Positions 1-12,161 of a stretch of 64,000 bases of DNA are shown piece after piece. Origin of the DNA: Branchiostoma floridae (taxonomy: Eukaryota; Chordata; Leptocardii; Amphioxiformes; Branchiostomatidae); assembly GCF_000003815.2 (NCBI RefSeq), contig NC_049989.1, positions 13,729,764 to 13,793,763 on the forward strand, read 5' to 3'. The notes under the pieces were generated by a model, which did not search any database, was not told where the DNA came from, and was given only the letters and a program-made list of their open reading frames with translations. A program made the position numbers and the translations under genes. The first letter of the stretch is position 1, and every line of letters begins with the position of its first letter.

Positions 1-64
1 AAAGTGGCCACTATGGACAGGTGGCCCCTCTGTAGAGGTGGCCCCTAATACAGGTTTGACTGTA
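1..64. mobile_element. MITE end fragment (TACAGTCAAACC family)
   Basis: The segment ends in CAGGTTTGACTGTA, the terminal sequence shared with the elements at 22836-22996 and 47213-48080. Upstream it carries repeated GGTGGCCCC-like blocks typical of that family. Only one end is in the window, so the element is cut by the window start. Confidence 0.5.
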
Positions 65-182
65 TACAGAGGCATCTTGTAACTGAAGATTGATTCATAC
101 TTAACGCCACAACGAAACGGGGTCTGATAAAAGAATGTACTTCAGGCTACATTGTCGTTCTATATGGGGCTGACATACAACG

Positions 183-356
183 TAACGCTAGTTCACCTTT
201 ATCTGCGAGGTAACCTATATCCGTTTTTCAAACAGCATATTTAGTGATATCAAGTCGATGAACAGTGGACAGTTTGAAACCACCGTCCGTCAACTTGATA
301 TCACTTAATACCCAGTTAAAACATTGGATATATGTTACCTTGCGGTGAACTATGTA
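183..356. mobile_element. MITE, TAACGCTAGTTCACC family, copy 1 (diverged)
   Basis: The left end TAACGCTAGTTCACCTTTAT followed by GGTAACCTATATCCG matches the left end of the element at 3055-3277. The right end is a degraded inverted copy (GGATATATGTTACC, then GGTGAACTATGTAACG). The interior shares the AAACCACCGTCCGT / ACGGACGGTGGTTT block with copy 2, in inverted orientation. No coding sequence is present. Confidence 0.7.
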
Positions 357-1380
357 ACGCCATGACCCAAACGCATGCAATGACATTTGCGTTTAAATTT
401 TGTATGGAAACACAGACTTGACGTTACCTATAATTATATCTGTCTACTCCGCCCACTTGAAGTCCCATTTACACACGAACATGTACAGCCCCTCATACCA
501 CCGACTGTGATTGACATTTACATCTTAATTCATCAGCAAATATCAATTTCACTTATCTCGCTTCACGATAAATGTCGCTGACAGATTTTAATGGTCCAAT
601 ATTGACGTCCCGTGGCGAGCTCACATCACACGGTCCAGGGACCACTAATCACCGTTTACTCTTCAGTGAGTGCCCCGTTAGTGTTCACGGAGCTGTGTCT
701 AAACCGTTTTCCTGTGCTCTTGTGGGTTGCCCCTTGCACATGTCAGTTTGGAAGCTTCACAAGTGGCGTTGGCATTAGAATGAAGAGCCGTACAAACATG
801 GCACGGTGGGAACGCACATATGCGACCATTAGGTTTGGAGTGTGTGGGGGTCGTTTGGCAGTACTGTAATCTCAAGCAGACTGACGGTGGCATTATACTG
901 TACATTAGATATGGTAGAAGACGAAACACATTTTTTAAAACGGCCCCTTCTATGATCAAGAGAGAAAATAGCCACCAAATCCTATCCTAATATCTCCACG
1001 TTTACAGACAAAAAGAAAACTTAACTCTCATTTTAACGTCACAAAACCAAGACCTTACATGCAGAAAATGTTGGATCTGTCGTCTTCCACTGTCTCAGAA
1101 AAATGAGTCAAACCCAATAAGTTACATCTTTAAGTTAGACTAGAGTAGTCGCTTACTATACGGTTTTATTTAGTGTTTACCATTATTTGTCTGTCATTTT
1201 CTTTTGTCACATGCAATTATCCCTCGGGCAAGAATTTGCAAAAACTTATTATCTTTTTATGGTATCAAAAGCTAGCCTATGGGCGTTCAGAAATGTGGAC
1301 ACTGAACACTAAAAGGTCGGCTACGCTCCTTTGCTAGTTTTTGATACTATATTATGCCACCGTAAAATCTGCTTGGAGAT
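357..1380. other. No gene recognised
   Basis: Only short overlapping open frames occur here. None resembles a known protein or shows splice-bounded coding structure. Confidence 0.5.
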
Positions 1381-1583
1381 TAGCGTAACTGCAGATTGTT
1401 TGTCTCAGACACCTGAGGTCCTGGGTTCAAATCCTGTTATGCTACCAATCTTGTGCCCTTGGGAATGAACACATAACAAGACTTTCCGCACTCTACCTAG
1501 TTGCAAGAGTGGGTACCTGACTTCGGTTGGGGAGGTAAAGGCGGTAGGAAGAGAGGATTGGGCTTCGCCTCCAAATGTTGTGA
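1381..1583 (+). mobile_element. tRNA-derived SINE
   Basis: The head is tRNA-like. TAGCGTAA at 1381 can pair with TTATGCTA at about 1437-1444 as an acceptor stem, and there is a B box, GGGTTCAAATCC. The body continues through CTTGTGCCCTTGGGAA and ends in a (CCAA)n tail. The anticodon arm is not a normal 7-base loop, so a functional tRNA gene is unlikely. The tail microsatellite is listed separately. Confidence 0.65.
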
Positions 1584-1724
1584 CCAACCAACCAACCAAC
1601 CAACCAACCAACCAACCAACCAACCAACCAACCAACCAACCAACCAACCAACCAACCAACCAACTTACTAAATAACCAACCAACCAACCAACCAACCAAC
1701 CAACCAACCAACTAACCAACCAAC
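1584..1724. repeat. (CCAA)n microsatellite, SINE tail
   Basis: A near-perfect CCAA tetranucleotide array of about 140 bp has one interruption near 1663-1677. It directly follows the SINE body and is probably its expanded 3' tail. Apparent minus-strand proteins rich in GWLVGWLV are read from this repeat. Confidence 0.9.
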
Positions 1725-3054
1725 GTCCATTGTACCAAATTAATCAGAAAGTACTCCATCCCAAAAGGATGGTTTAATCATAGGCTTTCTATTCACCAAA
1801 GTTATGATAAAATCAAATCATAAATCACAAGTCAACTAATATGATGTGTCAACGAATGACAAATACGTTGAATGATGTAGTTAAAATCGGCCGTTCTTGA
1901 TTACTGTTGGCACAATTTTAATATTTCACGTAGGGTACATAACATGGAGGTGTGAACTTTTCCACTTTGTCAACCCAGTTAGTTTGTCAGCGTTCTCATA
2001 ATTACGAATTAAAAGATGGATCTACCATTTTGAACGGTCCCCTCGCCTATCATTACTATCGGCTCATTCAGGATTGCATGAGAAGCGTTCATTTTTAACT
2101 GATGCAGTGGAAGCAGTCGTGCATCACATAGTCTTTTTCACGGCTGATTAAGAAAAGAAGAAACTGTCAAACTTGAATACTGATGTGTCATTTCACATTT
2201 CCCATGTGTAACTATTGCAGTGATTTGGATTTCGTGAAGTTCATTTCAGTCTCAGAGTTACCATTGTATCTGTTTGATAATTGCTAAACTGGTATATACA
2301 TGTGTGATGTGGGACCTCAAAAAGAAATATCAAAGGCATCCAGGGCGCCTGTGATTGATTTGGTGTATAAGGAATATAGGCACTACTGCGATACCTATTT
2401 AAGGGCCGTCTCTATACGATAGTATGACAATGTTTCAATAGGCTAAACAACAAGAGTTCGGAGACCTCCTACCTCCTTGAAATATTTAGAATTATGCAAA
2501 CGACTTCGCGCGTTTACGAAATCTACGTATGGTAATGTACACTTTTGACTAACCGACACATGTTACAAGTATGAAATTCCTATCATTTATCACATGTAGA
2601 ATTATGGCACTTGAATTAGTTATGCAAACTAAGGGCATATTTGCATAATTGGTACCTGTTGGTTACGTTCTACCTGCCACAAACACAAAAAAATGCCTCT
2701 TTTTTTTATGGTGGTAATTCTTTTTTTTAAATCTGTCAATCAGGCAAACGCTAGGACTTGGCACGGCGTTTTTTGTGTGTAAGCTTAAGCCATAAAGCTT
2801 CTGTTATTGCAAAACGCACAGTCGTATCATATATACCATTTCGTCTTAATACAGTTGGCTACTGATATTCTATATGATAAAGATGATGAGAGGAAATCAG
2901 ATACCTTATCACAACGTAGAGTAACTCAGCAAGCTCCGAGTCCTATATAATGTTGTCCCACAGCGGTAAGACACGTATTACACGAAAACCCTCAGCGGTC
3001 CATGGTCTGATCCGGATGCAAGTCTCTCACGGATCCTCGCGTACTAGAAGTAGA
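1725..3054. other. No gene recognised
   Basis: AT-rich unassigned DNA with short poly-T runs near 2697-2730. I see no coding exon or RNA gene. Confidence 0.5.
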
Positions 3055-3277
3055 TATAACGCTAGTTCACCTTTATCCGCGGGGTAACCTATATCCGTAT
3101 TATGGGTATTTATGGATTTCAATGCGACGGACGGTGGTTTCAAACTGCAAAACAATCTGTATTTTCAAAATATAGCCCTTTGAAAACAACTTTCGCCGAC
3201 TTGATAACCCTAAACACCCTCTAGTTTTAAAACAACGGATATAGGTTACCCACGGACAAAGGTGAACTAGCGTTATA
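3055..3277. mobile_element. MITE, TAACGCTAGTTCACC family, copy 2
   Basis: Terminal inverted repeats of about 42 bp start TATAACGCTAGTTCACC and end GGTGAACTAGCGTTATA, with only a few mismatches between arms. A TA dinucleotide flanks each end, suggesting a TA target site of the Tc1/mariner kind. The 223-bp interior has no coding capacity. It is the better preserved relative of the element at 183-356. Confidence 0.85.
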
Positions 3278-4202
3278 ACCCAGTAGCGTTACCAGGTTAC
3301 AGAAACGGACCCTTGAGCTACATGTATCTGCACCTCCCAACATGTCCTCCATTTTCTAGGAAACGCCGGTCTCTTTGTACACAGACCGTACATTTATATT
3401 AAGATGCATTAAGCGCAACTCTCAGCTTCTTCCTTGATGTCTTTTAGAGCCATTTTTGCTCGCGTCACCCCGACCTAACGACCTACTCAACAGGACAAGT
3501 CTCTTTCATCCAACCGAGACAAATCAGCCCATAAAGCAAACGATGTCCCCTGTCCTACGTGTTGGACAATAAGCACACTCCTTTGCTTATGATTCATTTG
3601 CTCGTAAACACCACTCACACTGTATGAATTTGAAGTTCACGGCGAATGTCAAAGAAGTACACAGCAACACTATGTGTTAAACGACAACCTGTTGATACTA
3701 TTATTTACGACAAATCTCTTTTATATGACGTTTGGCGTACAAGCTCTAGGGTTTCACAATTTGAATTCTCATTTTTGCTATCCACAATGTCATTGTTTAT
3801 TTTCTTGGACATGATGTTCATTATATTTTGAAAAAAGGTGATATAGTTATCAGCTGGTGTGTCTGTTTGTTTGTAGGCGTGTGTGTCCAAAGTACCGCAA
3901 TTGACATTTCAATGCAAGCCATGTCGTGGTCACTAACAGGAAGTTGGGTCAAATGTGAAAGAAAGGTCCCAGAAATGGAATTGGACCACGTGGTCCGGAC
4001 GCGTCGCGCATGCAGTGTTTTAGCAATATAGTACTTAAGACAGTGCAGATATTATTGACGATGAACATATGTATGAGGAAGAAAGTTTTTAAAACTCTGT
4101 AGTACATTTCCTTGTAATTTGAAATGAAATACTTATTTTTTCTTACTTTGTTTCTAGAGCGTGACGATGGCAATGCAATACTCCGGGTCATGAACGTTAA
4201 GT
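3278..4202. other. No gene recognised
   Basis: Short open frames only. I see no domain or splice-bounded exon. Confidence 0.45.
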
Positions 4203-4210
4203 GTGCATAC

Positions 4211-4637
4211 TAGGCTTGGGTACCGGTACAGAAAATTCAGGTCCAGGTCCGGTTCAGGTCCAAAGGATCAGGTCCAGGTCTGGACCTGAACCTGGACCTG
4301 ATTCATTATGACCAATGGTCTATTTCACTACACAGAAATCTGTTTGGTGGAGTATAAGACTTACAATGGCGTTTTAAAATGCTACAACGCTAACTGCACC
4401 TGTACGATTGACTGTAAAACTTGGTAGAAATTACTATAAACTCTACTCTACTTCACTCTTGTTATTTTCTTCCACCTGCAAGCACCGAAAGGTGTGAATG
4501 CTTGATAAAATAATCTGTTAATTTTCTAATCGGTCCAACATCCGGTCCGCCGATTTTTTTTCAGGTCCGGTTTTTCTGGACCGGTCCAATAAGAAAACCG
4601 GTTTTGTACCGGTACGCTGTACCGATACCCAGTCCTA
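4211..4637. mobile_element. hAT-type MITE with 8-bp target duplication, copy 1
   Basis: The termini TAGGCTTGGGTACCGGTACA and TGTACCGATACCCAGTCCTA are inverted repeats. They are flanked by an exact 8-bp direct repeat GTGCATAC (4203-4210 and 4638-4645). An 8-bp duplication and TAGG-like ends are typical of hAT transposons. The interior carries repeated CAGGTCCAGGTC and ACCGGTCC blocks. It has no transposase, so it is non-autonomous. A second copy lies inverted at 8114-8537. Confidence 0.9.
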
Positions 4638-4645
4638 GTGCATAC

Positions 4646-7159
4646 ACTTTAGTGTACCTTCACATTCAAGAGCGGCACCATCAACCACTACAATCTATAG
4701 TGATGAAGACCTTTATTGCACATTTTTGCCACACCGGGCTAAGTACAGGTCACAACAAGACATGTTGAAAAGATACAGTTCACAGATGCAAAATGAGACT
4801 AGTGCTGGATAAATTCAACTTCTCCTCGCTTTTCTGTTATAGTACTAGTGGAGATAAAAGAGCAGATATGTTTTATACACGATGGTTTGTCTAGTTCCAT
4901 ATGAATATGAATTTTTTCTACAGAACTTAGATACAAGCTGATGCCACATTGTTTGAACTGTTATCTATTGCATAATTCTTTTTTTCGTATTTCACGTTGA
5001 TATGAGAATTCCATGCTTATTTTTTATTCTATTTGTTTTCAAGTCACATTATGTCAATGTTGTAGTCTTGGTCTACTAATGTTGTGAAATATTTAGGTAT
5101 TATGAGAATTCCCCGTTTTAGCCCCAAAATTCGATTAATGACGTCATAATTACGTCATAACACGTCATGATATAAAAGTTTGAGGAATTATAAAACTTGT
5201 ATGAGCCTCTACACCCCCCCCACCCCAACATACCCCCCCCCCGGCCAGGGCATGCCCAAAATGTTTTATTGACTTCGGCTTCTTTTTCGGAGAAAAGCAC
5301 AGTATTGGCAACATGCTCCCAATTGGTGAATAAAAAAACCCTAAATAATACAAACACGACAGGGCATATACCGCCATCACAGTTTCTATTCCATGTACAT
5401 GCCGTCCTATTACACCATCAATCTTAAACAAATGATGTTATTCATCAATCCAAACATAGCTTATCTCAGTCCGACTAATTCCTACTCCTACCTGTGAGCC
5501 AACCGGGGCTCTGGGGACGTTTTCCGAGAAAGTTAATTGGAAATTATCGCGCAGGATCACATCTGCAATGAATGACTCCCCATGGACGTGCCCCCATCGC
5601 ACCCTCAAGTCCTGTTTGACATTTCAGTAAGGATTTATGGGCAGAGCGCACGCTGTAGAAACTGTTGCTCGGTATAGAGATATTTCTCTCATTCATCTAG
5701 TTCAAAAATTTTATTTTATTTAATCAGAAAGCAATGAAAACACATTTTTTTCACCAGATTGAAAAACAAACAAGTTATTACAACTTTTCCAAATATCAGT
5801 TTTTTTGTCTTGAAATACTGAACTAGATAAATGTAACAAATAATAATCAAGTCTCGATATATATAGTACAAATTGTATCAAATAGCTACATATGACATAT
5901 GATACATTTAGGCATAAGAAAACTAGAATTGAAATTTTAGATTTAAATTGAAATTCTAAATTAAAATTCTATTCTTCAAAATTTCAAAATCAAAGATTTT
6001 ATTTTATTTTATTTTAAATTTTTCATGGGCAAATGACATAAAATTTTTGGACGGACATCTGAGTAATGAAAATGTTTAAGAGTCATTTTCCAAAATATCG
6101 TCTTCATTTCTGTTTGAATATGATAGAAAATTTTTGACGTTGAATATCGGTATGATTGGAAAATATTGAAATACAAGTGTCCTGGTGCATTTTGCTTTGT
6201 TTGGTTTTTCATTTATAGAGAGTATTTCTAGATCTTTTCTGGCGAAATCTAAAAAAAGGATAGAGATTAATAGAAGGTTCCTACCAACCATTTTTTCCAG
6301 GACCGTACGATCAGAAACACAAGATTTTTCCTGGACCTTACTTGTATGTGGAATGTTGAAGAGTGTGGCTTGCTAGCAAGCTAGAGCAAAATGGATGTAT
6401 GATATTATGAGGGGCAGTTGGTAAAACCTAAGTAAAAATACGTTTTGAAATTTTCTTGACTGAATGGCGTCACATTAACGTCAATCTATAATGAGATTTT
6501 GTATCTTGATCAATTAGCAAAATGATAACGATATAATCAACAAGATGAATGTCCAAAATTAAAGAACTTGATTAATGCTGAAGGTAAAAAAGGCCACCTA
6601 CCTACTTTAGACATCACCATAGCTGTAAGTTCTTGTCGTAAACTATTGACTTTAAATGAAAACATTTAGATGAAAATATTGAAATGTATGCTACAAGGCT
6701 TGCCGTATCAGATACACTCTACTTCTTGTTGCATAATGCTTGATGTTTAAGGCTATACTAATGCAGGGTTTATTAAAAAGAGCATTGCACATGACTGCTT
6801 AGTTAAACATTATTGTAACATACATAATACATGTCGCCCCCCCCCCCCTAAGGACTAGGAAAATGTTGTTTCTGGTAATGGCCCTGAAAAAGAATTACAA
6901 CAAAGAATAGGTTGGGATTCAAATTCTCGTATTATTGTTTTCAGAACTGGTCCTGAGGTGTCCAACAAAAATGTTTCAGCAATGTAAAACCAATCAAAAT
7001 GCATCACGTATTTTTAATATCAAATAGATATATATACATTGTACAAACGTAGCAAGTAAACTGAACAAAGAAGTACTGCACACTTCTACCTGTACATCAA
7101 ATGTTCAAAGCTTTAATATATTAATAGTGGGAAATATAGAAAGTCTGTTTTGAATTTTA
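4646..7159. other. AT-rich unassigned DNA with a C-rich tract
   Basis: No gene is recognised. A C-rich run lies at about 5211-5242. From 5700 to 6400 the DNA is strongly AT-rich with ATTTT repeats near 5996-6020. A run of about ten Cs occurs near 6838-6848. Confidence 0.5.
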
Positions 7160-7162
7160 CCA

Positions 7163-7290
7163 CTAGTACAGACAGAACGCTCACGGAGAACCAGATTCCT
7201 TGAACACAAACGACCCAGCCCGCTGTCTTGAAAGTCTCTCAACACATCCACTTTTAATCAATTTTAAAAGAGGCCATTTATACCAGGGCA
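7163..7290 (+). mobile_element. Possible decayed retroelement C-terminus (GIY-YIG-like)
   Basis: One frame reads TERSRRTRFLEHKRPSPLS and then hits a stop. This resembles the arginine-rich T-R-F-x-E-H segment of GIY-YIG endonuclease domains, as in Penelope-like retroelements. The match is short and the frame is broken, so this is a weak call. An AATAAA-like signal follows near 7540. Confidence 0.25.
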
Positions 7291-8113
7291 TTCATCAAGA
7301 GATTGGAGGTCAGATCGAAAATTTGATGTCCTTGCCAATGGTATGCCAAAAAAAGGCTAGTGTAGATAGGTTTGCTATAGAGTCGGTAATACTACTGTCA
7401 CATTATCCACGATCTTCGGGCGTATCGATGGAAGATCGGCCATATATAAGATCGAAAGAGGTTTGCACGTATCTTTCACCTGAAAACCGTCCCTGCCACA
7501 TATAAGGCATACTTTGTACCTTGTACAATTGTTGTGCAATAAAGTTATTTTGTTATAAGGCTCGGGCGATTGCCGCAGGATCGTCGTCCGATCGATTTTC
7601 CCCAGGGGTATAACAGGAAACACAACGTGTTTCTCCTATGCCTAAGACATATTCATCTCTACTGCAGCCCCTAGTCAGGTCTCCCGCACACATGCCATCC
7701 ACCCCTAATGCCTCCAGAGTATCCTTTATCCACATAAGCCCTTATGGGGGGCAATTAAGCGGCCCCCGGGTGTCAGGAAAGGCCGGCCCTAGTGACTCCT
7801 GGAAGGAAGTGATAATGTAGAAATCTGATAGCCCAGGCGGAAGGAGACGATCTTAAGAGATTTGGGATTGTTGACTCAGGAATATCAACACAATCATCTT
7901 GTCTTTCATTGTCAGCAATGATGCCTCAGGTACACCACCACCTAGGCGTAACAAATGTGTTAGATAACCGTTTCGCACAAGATCGACAGAAAATTTGGTA
8001 TAAATCCCTGATGTACGAATCGGCTTTCAATTTGGAATAAAATGTACGTGTCATATACATATACAATATGTGGGTGGGAAAACTCCAATAGATAAATTCA
8101 ATTACATTGTAGG

Positions 8114-8537
8114 TAGGGTGGGTACCGGTACTTACCGGTACAAGACGGGTTTTTTCTTGTTAGACCGGTCCGGAAAAAACAGTAGACCGGATGTTGGACC
8201 GATTCGAAGATGAACAGATTATATCGTCAGGCGTTCACGTGTAATTTGGGGGGCTTACAGGTCAAAGAAAAGATCAAGAGCGAAGTACAGGAGAGTTCAA
8301 CTTGATAGCCATTTTTGCCAAGCTTCTTCAGTTAAACTTGGTCTAAAATAGGCAGTTAGTGTTGTTTAGATAAATATGAAATTTTTAAAAGCCAATGGAC
8401 ACCAGATACATAAAAAAAACAGAATCCTTTATTTTGAGTACCACCCATTCATACGTTTTCAGAGATAATATCAGGTCCAGGTTCAGGTCCAGGTCCTATA
8501 CCTGTACCTGGATTTTCTGTACCGGTACCCACCCCTA
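8114..8537. mobile_element. hAT-type MITE, copy 2 (inverted relative to copy 1)
   Basis: The ends TAGGGTGGGTACCGGTAC and GTACCGGTACCCACCCCTA are inverted repeats. The flanks ATTGTAGG (8106-8113) and AGTGTAGG (8538-8545) agree at 7 of 8 positions, consistent with an 8-bp target duplication. The internal order of the ACCGGATGTTGGACCG and CAGGTCCAGG blocks is the reverse complement of the element at 4211-4637. It is non-coding and 424 bp long. Confidence 0.88.
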
Positions 8538-8545
8538 AGTGTAGG

Positions 8546-9999
8546 AGTGGTTGAGATCCCTTACTGTGTACAAATGGAAAAATATGGCCAAGAATGTCTG
8601 TTTTCTATTGTTTGTATAACCTAGCACTTAAAAACTTACATGTAGTTCTTAACAACAGAATCCATGTGTCTGTAAACGCGTTGTAATCTTCTACTTCATA
8701 ATTGTCATTAAATCATTTTGTTTATTGTACATTGTGCAGTTACCGGCGCTAGCCCTTAATAACAGCCTTCGGCTAGTTGGGTAGTCCTGGCTGTATTCTG
8801 TATACAGTCGAACAAATGAAATCCAATCGAGTCAAATCAATGTTACACCTTAGAATTAATAATGTAAACGATATATTAAACTGGGCATGAACATGTTGAT
8901 GTATTCACATATCTGTTTTTACTCCATTTATATCCACTATTTGCATGTATGTATAACGTTAGATGTAGAAAATATTAGAAAAGTCGATGCAAGTGTGTCG
9001 TGTGGATAAAGGTTTGTTGCTGTGATCCTCTAGATGAAATGCTTAGCAGCTTGGCAGAAAAAACGGCCACACAACAGCGATACGGGCTCCTTTCTTAAAA
9101 GGACCATTCAATGTATTCTTTAAGCAGTTCTCAAGGACAAGATGGTAATAGTCATTCTTCAAACAGAAAGTACGTATTGTTATGGCGTTTTGCATTCAAC
9201 GTGTGGCATACTACATATTTTGTTCATCGAGTGACACTATAGTCTTCAGACTCGGTGTTATTCACGAAACATACGCTACACTTTAGACCAACAAAATATA
9301 ATGAGTAGAATGCGTACTTAACATGGTAATCCAATTAACGATAGGCAAGATGTAAACAAGAGGACAATTAAGGCTAGCATTCCTATCGAAAAACTAGCTT
9401 GGCATGGTTCACTCGCTGACTTAAGTCATTGTTGCGTGGATCGAACGATAGTTACGCAATAACGGAGGTTTTCGATTTTCGCTTGCGACATTGAAACACT
9501 TGCGGCATCATGATTTGACCTATTCTGTTTTTTGTTTGACCAAGGAGGCTTGATAAAATCCTCCGCTTGACTGAATACACTTCGTTTACTGATAAATTAC
9601 AATATTGTTGCGTAAAGTAACAGGAATGACTTGTAAGCTGTTTTCCTATTGCACTGGAGAACCATTGGCTTGGCTAATGGTACTGTTCAACATACCATAC
9701 AATAACGATCGCAATTGAAACATGAAAGAGTAGTTAAAGGAATGAAAAATATCTAACGGTTTCCAGCGCAATTGGTGAAGAAAACTTCTTATAACCACTA
9801 TATCATATGCTAGAAGCTTTGCAGATTTTCCTATCGTGATACTTCTTCTTTCCGAACTCCTTATATATCATGTGCAAAGCGTTAAAGAAAGAAGACAACC
9901 ACTCACCGACTTTCAGCTGAGTTCTTTTGCGGACGTTTCGAGTTTGAAGACGGAAAAGCCACTCTAGTCGCTCACGTGATAACAATCGATCATTCGACT
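8546..9999. other. No gene recognised
   Basis: I see no exon, RNA gene or clear repeat. Short open frames only. Confidence 0.45.
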
Positions 10000-10560
10000 A
10001 TTTCGAGCTGTCACAAACACAGGATGGGGATAAAATTGTCAAAGGAAATCGCGACCCTACTCAGTCGAGACGCACGCCGCCAGGGTTGAATGAAGAGTTG
10101 TGCCGGCAATGGTGTCCAGCACCTCCGCGTGATGCCGCGCGCATCAGTACGTAGCGACTGCTGTGATACGTGCAGGAGTGGTGATACGTCCTCTCCAGGC
10201 AGCTATGCACGCCCACACGCATGATTGATGACTGGGGAAATTGCCATTCAAGTGAGATGGATCCGTGGTTACTCGTGCGCGCCAGCCGGGATTTTATTCC
10301 TTTCCTTGTGAATTGATGAGACGGAAGAGTACGAGGGCCGGACCATGGAAAGTCCGGAGCTTAACGAGCTTCTGATTACTGACAGCGACGGATGGCGATA
10401 CAGCGTCTTCCGCGCCTATTAGAACGGGCGGGGAAGGCGGGAGAGGTAATCAAAGGTGTCGGTGTTATTTGGGGAGCAATTATGGGCGGATATCGGGATA
10501 CTGAGTGGCAGATTACATGCATGGGGCCGTGTAGCTGATTAACCATAGCGCTCAGACTGG
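10000..10560. promoter_or_regulatory. CpG-rich island-like block, candidate regulatory or promoter DNA
   Basis: Base composition changes sharply from AT-rich flanks to a GC-rich stretch with many CpGs (for example the runs near 10060-10140 and 10400-10445). It holds several transcription-factor-like words: TGATTGATGACTGG near 10224, AATCAAAGGTG near 10448 (TCF/LEF-like) and CTGATTAACC near 10535. No known exon was found in it. An unlisted first exon or an enhancer are both possible. Confidence 0.35.
10345..10422 (+). CDS. Short ORF in the CpG block, uncertain
   Basis: A 25-codon frame starts at an ATG in good context (GACCATGG) and begins MESPELNELL before ending SVFRAY and TAG. It lies inside the CpG-rich block. 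It could be an upstream ORF or the start of an unlisted transcript. There is no family match and no further exon was identified, so it may be chance. Confidence 0.15.
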   Translation: MESPELNELLITDSDGWRYSVFRAY

Positions 10561-11164
10561 CAGTCGTTTCTGACGGCTTGAGGACGAATTAAGTTGGAAT
10601 TTTGTTGATTAAAAACGAACTTTCGCTAAAAAAACAGAACTCATATCATCTATATATTAGAGCTTCTGACGTATCCGAATCACAGAGTTTCGTTGGAAGG
10701 TGTTAATTTCTTGTGATGTCTTTCTAAGAGAAGTAACGCGCATGCGCACGGAGACAATCTACAAAATTTAATGTACATCAGGTCGCACCTTCTCAATTGG
10801 GACGGGGGGCGATACAGTTTTCCGTCTCGTAAATGGTCGTTGCCTTTCCGTACAGTCGTCGCCATAACGCTGACTGGAACATATACGACCGTTTGCTAAC
10901 TTTGGGGGGAACTCACAAGAAGAAAAAAAACGCACATAAAGCAACGTTTTAATTAAAAACTTTGTGATACGATGGAATTCATCTTTAACATATCCGAGCA
11001 TTTCATATCCTTTTTTGGGAACTGACAAGCATAAACGTATTTTAAGCAAATTTTTGGTTACAAATTTTATGATACGACGGTTTTCATGATAAATGGAAAA
11101 AATCATCAAAAAATTGTGTATCAAGACGGGTTCGAACCAGAGTAAAAAGCAACTGGCTTATACA

Positions 11165-11311
11165 TAGACTCCGTTGCAGCCTTCGGAAGGGAGTTTGCTG
11201 TGAAAGGGAGTTTGTCTTGATAGCGAGTTTCCCCCGGAGATTTCACATGAACCACCGGAGACGGGGGAAACTCGCTGTCACGGCAAACTCCCTTTCACAG
11301 CACGGAGTCTA
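11165..11311. mobile_element. Fold-back (palindromic) element
   Basis: The ends TAGACTCCGT and ACGGAGTCTA are inverted repeats. Two internal pairs also match: CTGTGAAAGGGAGTTTG with CAAACTCCCTTTCACAG, and GCGAGTTTCCCCCG with CGGGGGAAACTCGC. The whole 147 bp can fold into one long interrupted hairpin. It is flanked by TA-containing DNA and is non-coding, consistent with a small fold-back MITE. Confidence 0.8.
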
Positions 11312-12161
11312 CTTATACAGCAGAAGGAGACTGAGAGGCTAGTTAAAATTAAGTTGGGTTGAATTTTTTGGACAGAAGAATACTAATTGTTTGTTTTTCA
11401 TGATACAAAGTAGGATACTATCATCCTATATAATGCTGGACAAGCAGACGGCACGATGTAAAATAAGTGTCCTTAAAAAACGATACCAATCTATTTTTAC
11501 TTGTAAAATGTTCTCACAATGAACAAAAAAGAACGGTGCAGTCAACTTTTTATTTATCATGATTTGTAAAGGACTTCATACAAAAATACTTTTGTCATTT
11601 CTGTTGTTGATCAAAAGCCAAGATCGTTCATAAAGCGTTAAGGATATCATATTTCTCTCAAAATGCTATACGAAAACATTCACCTGAGGACGACTTAAAG
11701 TTTACTTTTCTACTGCTGTCCTATTTTTACCTTAAGTACATTTGCTGACAACGTACGGTGATCTCACATGCACCATTTATATAACATAAAATTTCTGAAT
11801 AATTCTCTGTTCAAATTATAGCAAACAATAGGTTCATACAAATATTGGAATTCCTGCCAATATATCTCAATCTATATTTTCATATATATATTGCATTCAC
11901 CCACTTTGCACCAACATTCCTTCGCTTCATGATTTAGTGTATCCCACACATATAATATATCATATACAAGTTCTCATTCAGAGAGCTTATTTTGAGTTTT
12001 TTCCATACCTATTACTTAGTCCTTTAAAAAGTATGACATAATCTACACCTTCACCTACAAGGTACAAGAAACCTGAAACTCAAAATTCAACTACTTCCAA
12101 AATTGAAACCAATTGATGAGAAGAAATTGCTGATGCAGCAAGATGTCGAAAGTTCTGAAGT
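11312..12161. other. P2X 3' flank and candidate 3' UTR
   Basis: No separate gene is seen. On the minus strand this DNA follows the P2X stop codon and is AT-rich, consistent with 3' UTR. The nearest good minus-strand AATAAA lies at 11549-11554. Confidence 0.4.
11549..11554 (-). terminator. Candidate polyadenylation signal for the P2X gene
   Basis: TTTATT on the plus strand reads AATAAA on the minus strand, about 610 bp beyond the P2X stop codon. Such hexamers are common in AT-rich DNA, so use of this one is a guess. Confidence 0.25.

Noticed and set aside
1381-1447. Functional tRNA gene
   Set aside because: The acceptor stem and B box are present, but the anticodon arm is abnormal and the sequence continues into a SINE body and tail.
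1405-1719. Minus-strand ORFs rich in GWLVGWLV
   Set aside because: Translation of the (CCAA)n microsatellite.
11116-11150. tRNA-like B box (GGTTCGAAC) on the minus strand
   Set aside because: No matching A box, anticodon arm or acceptor stem could be found.
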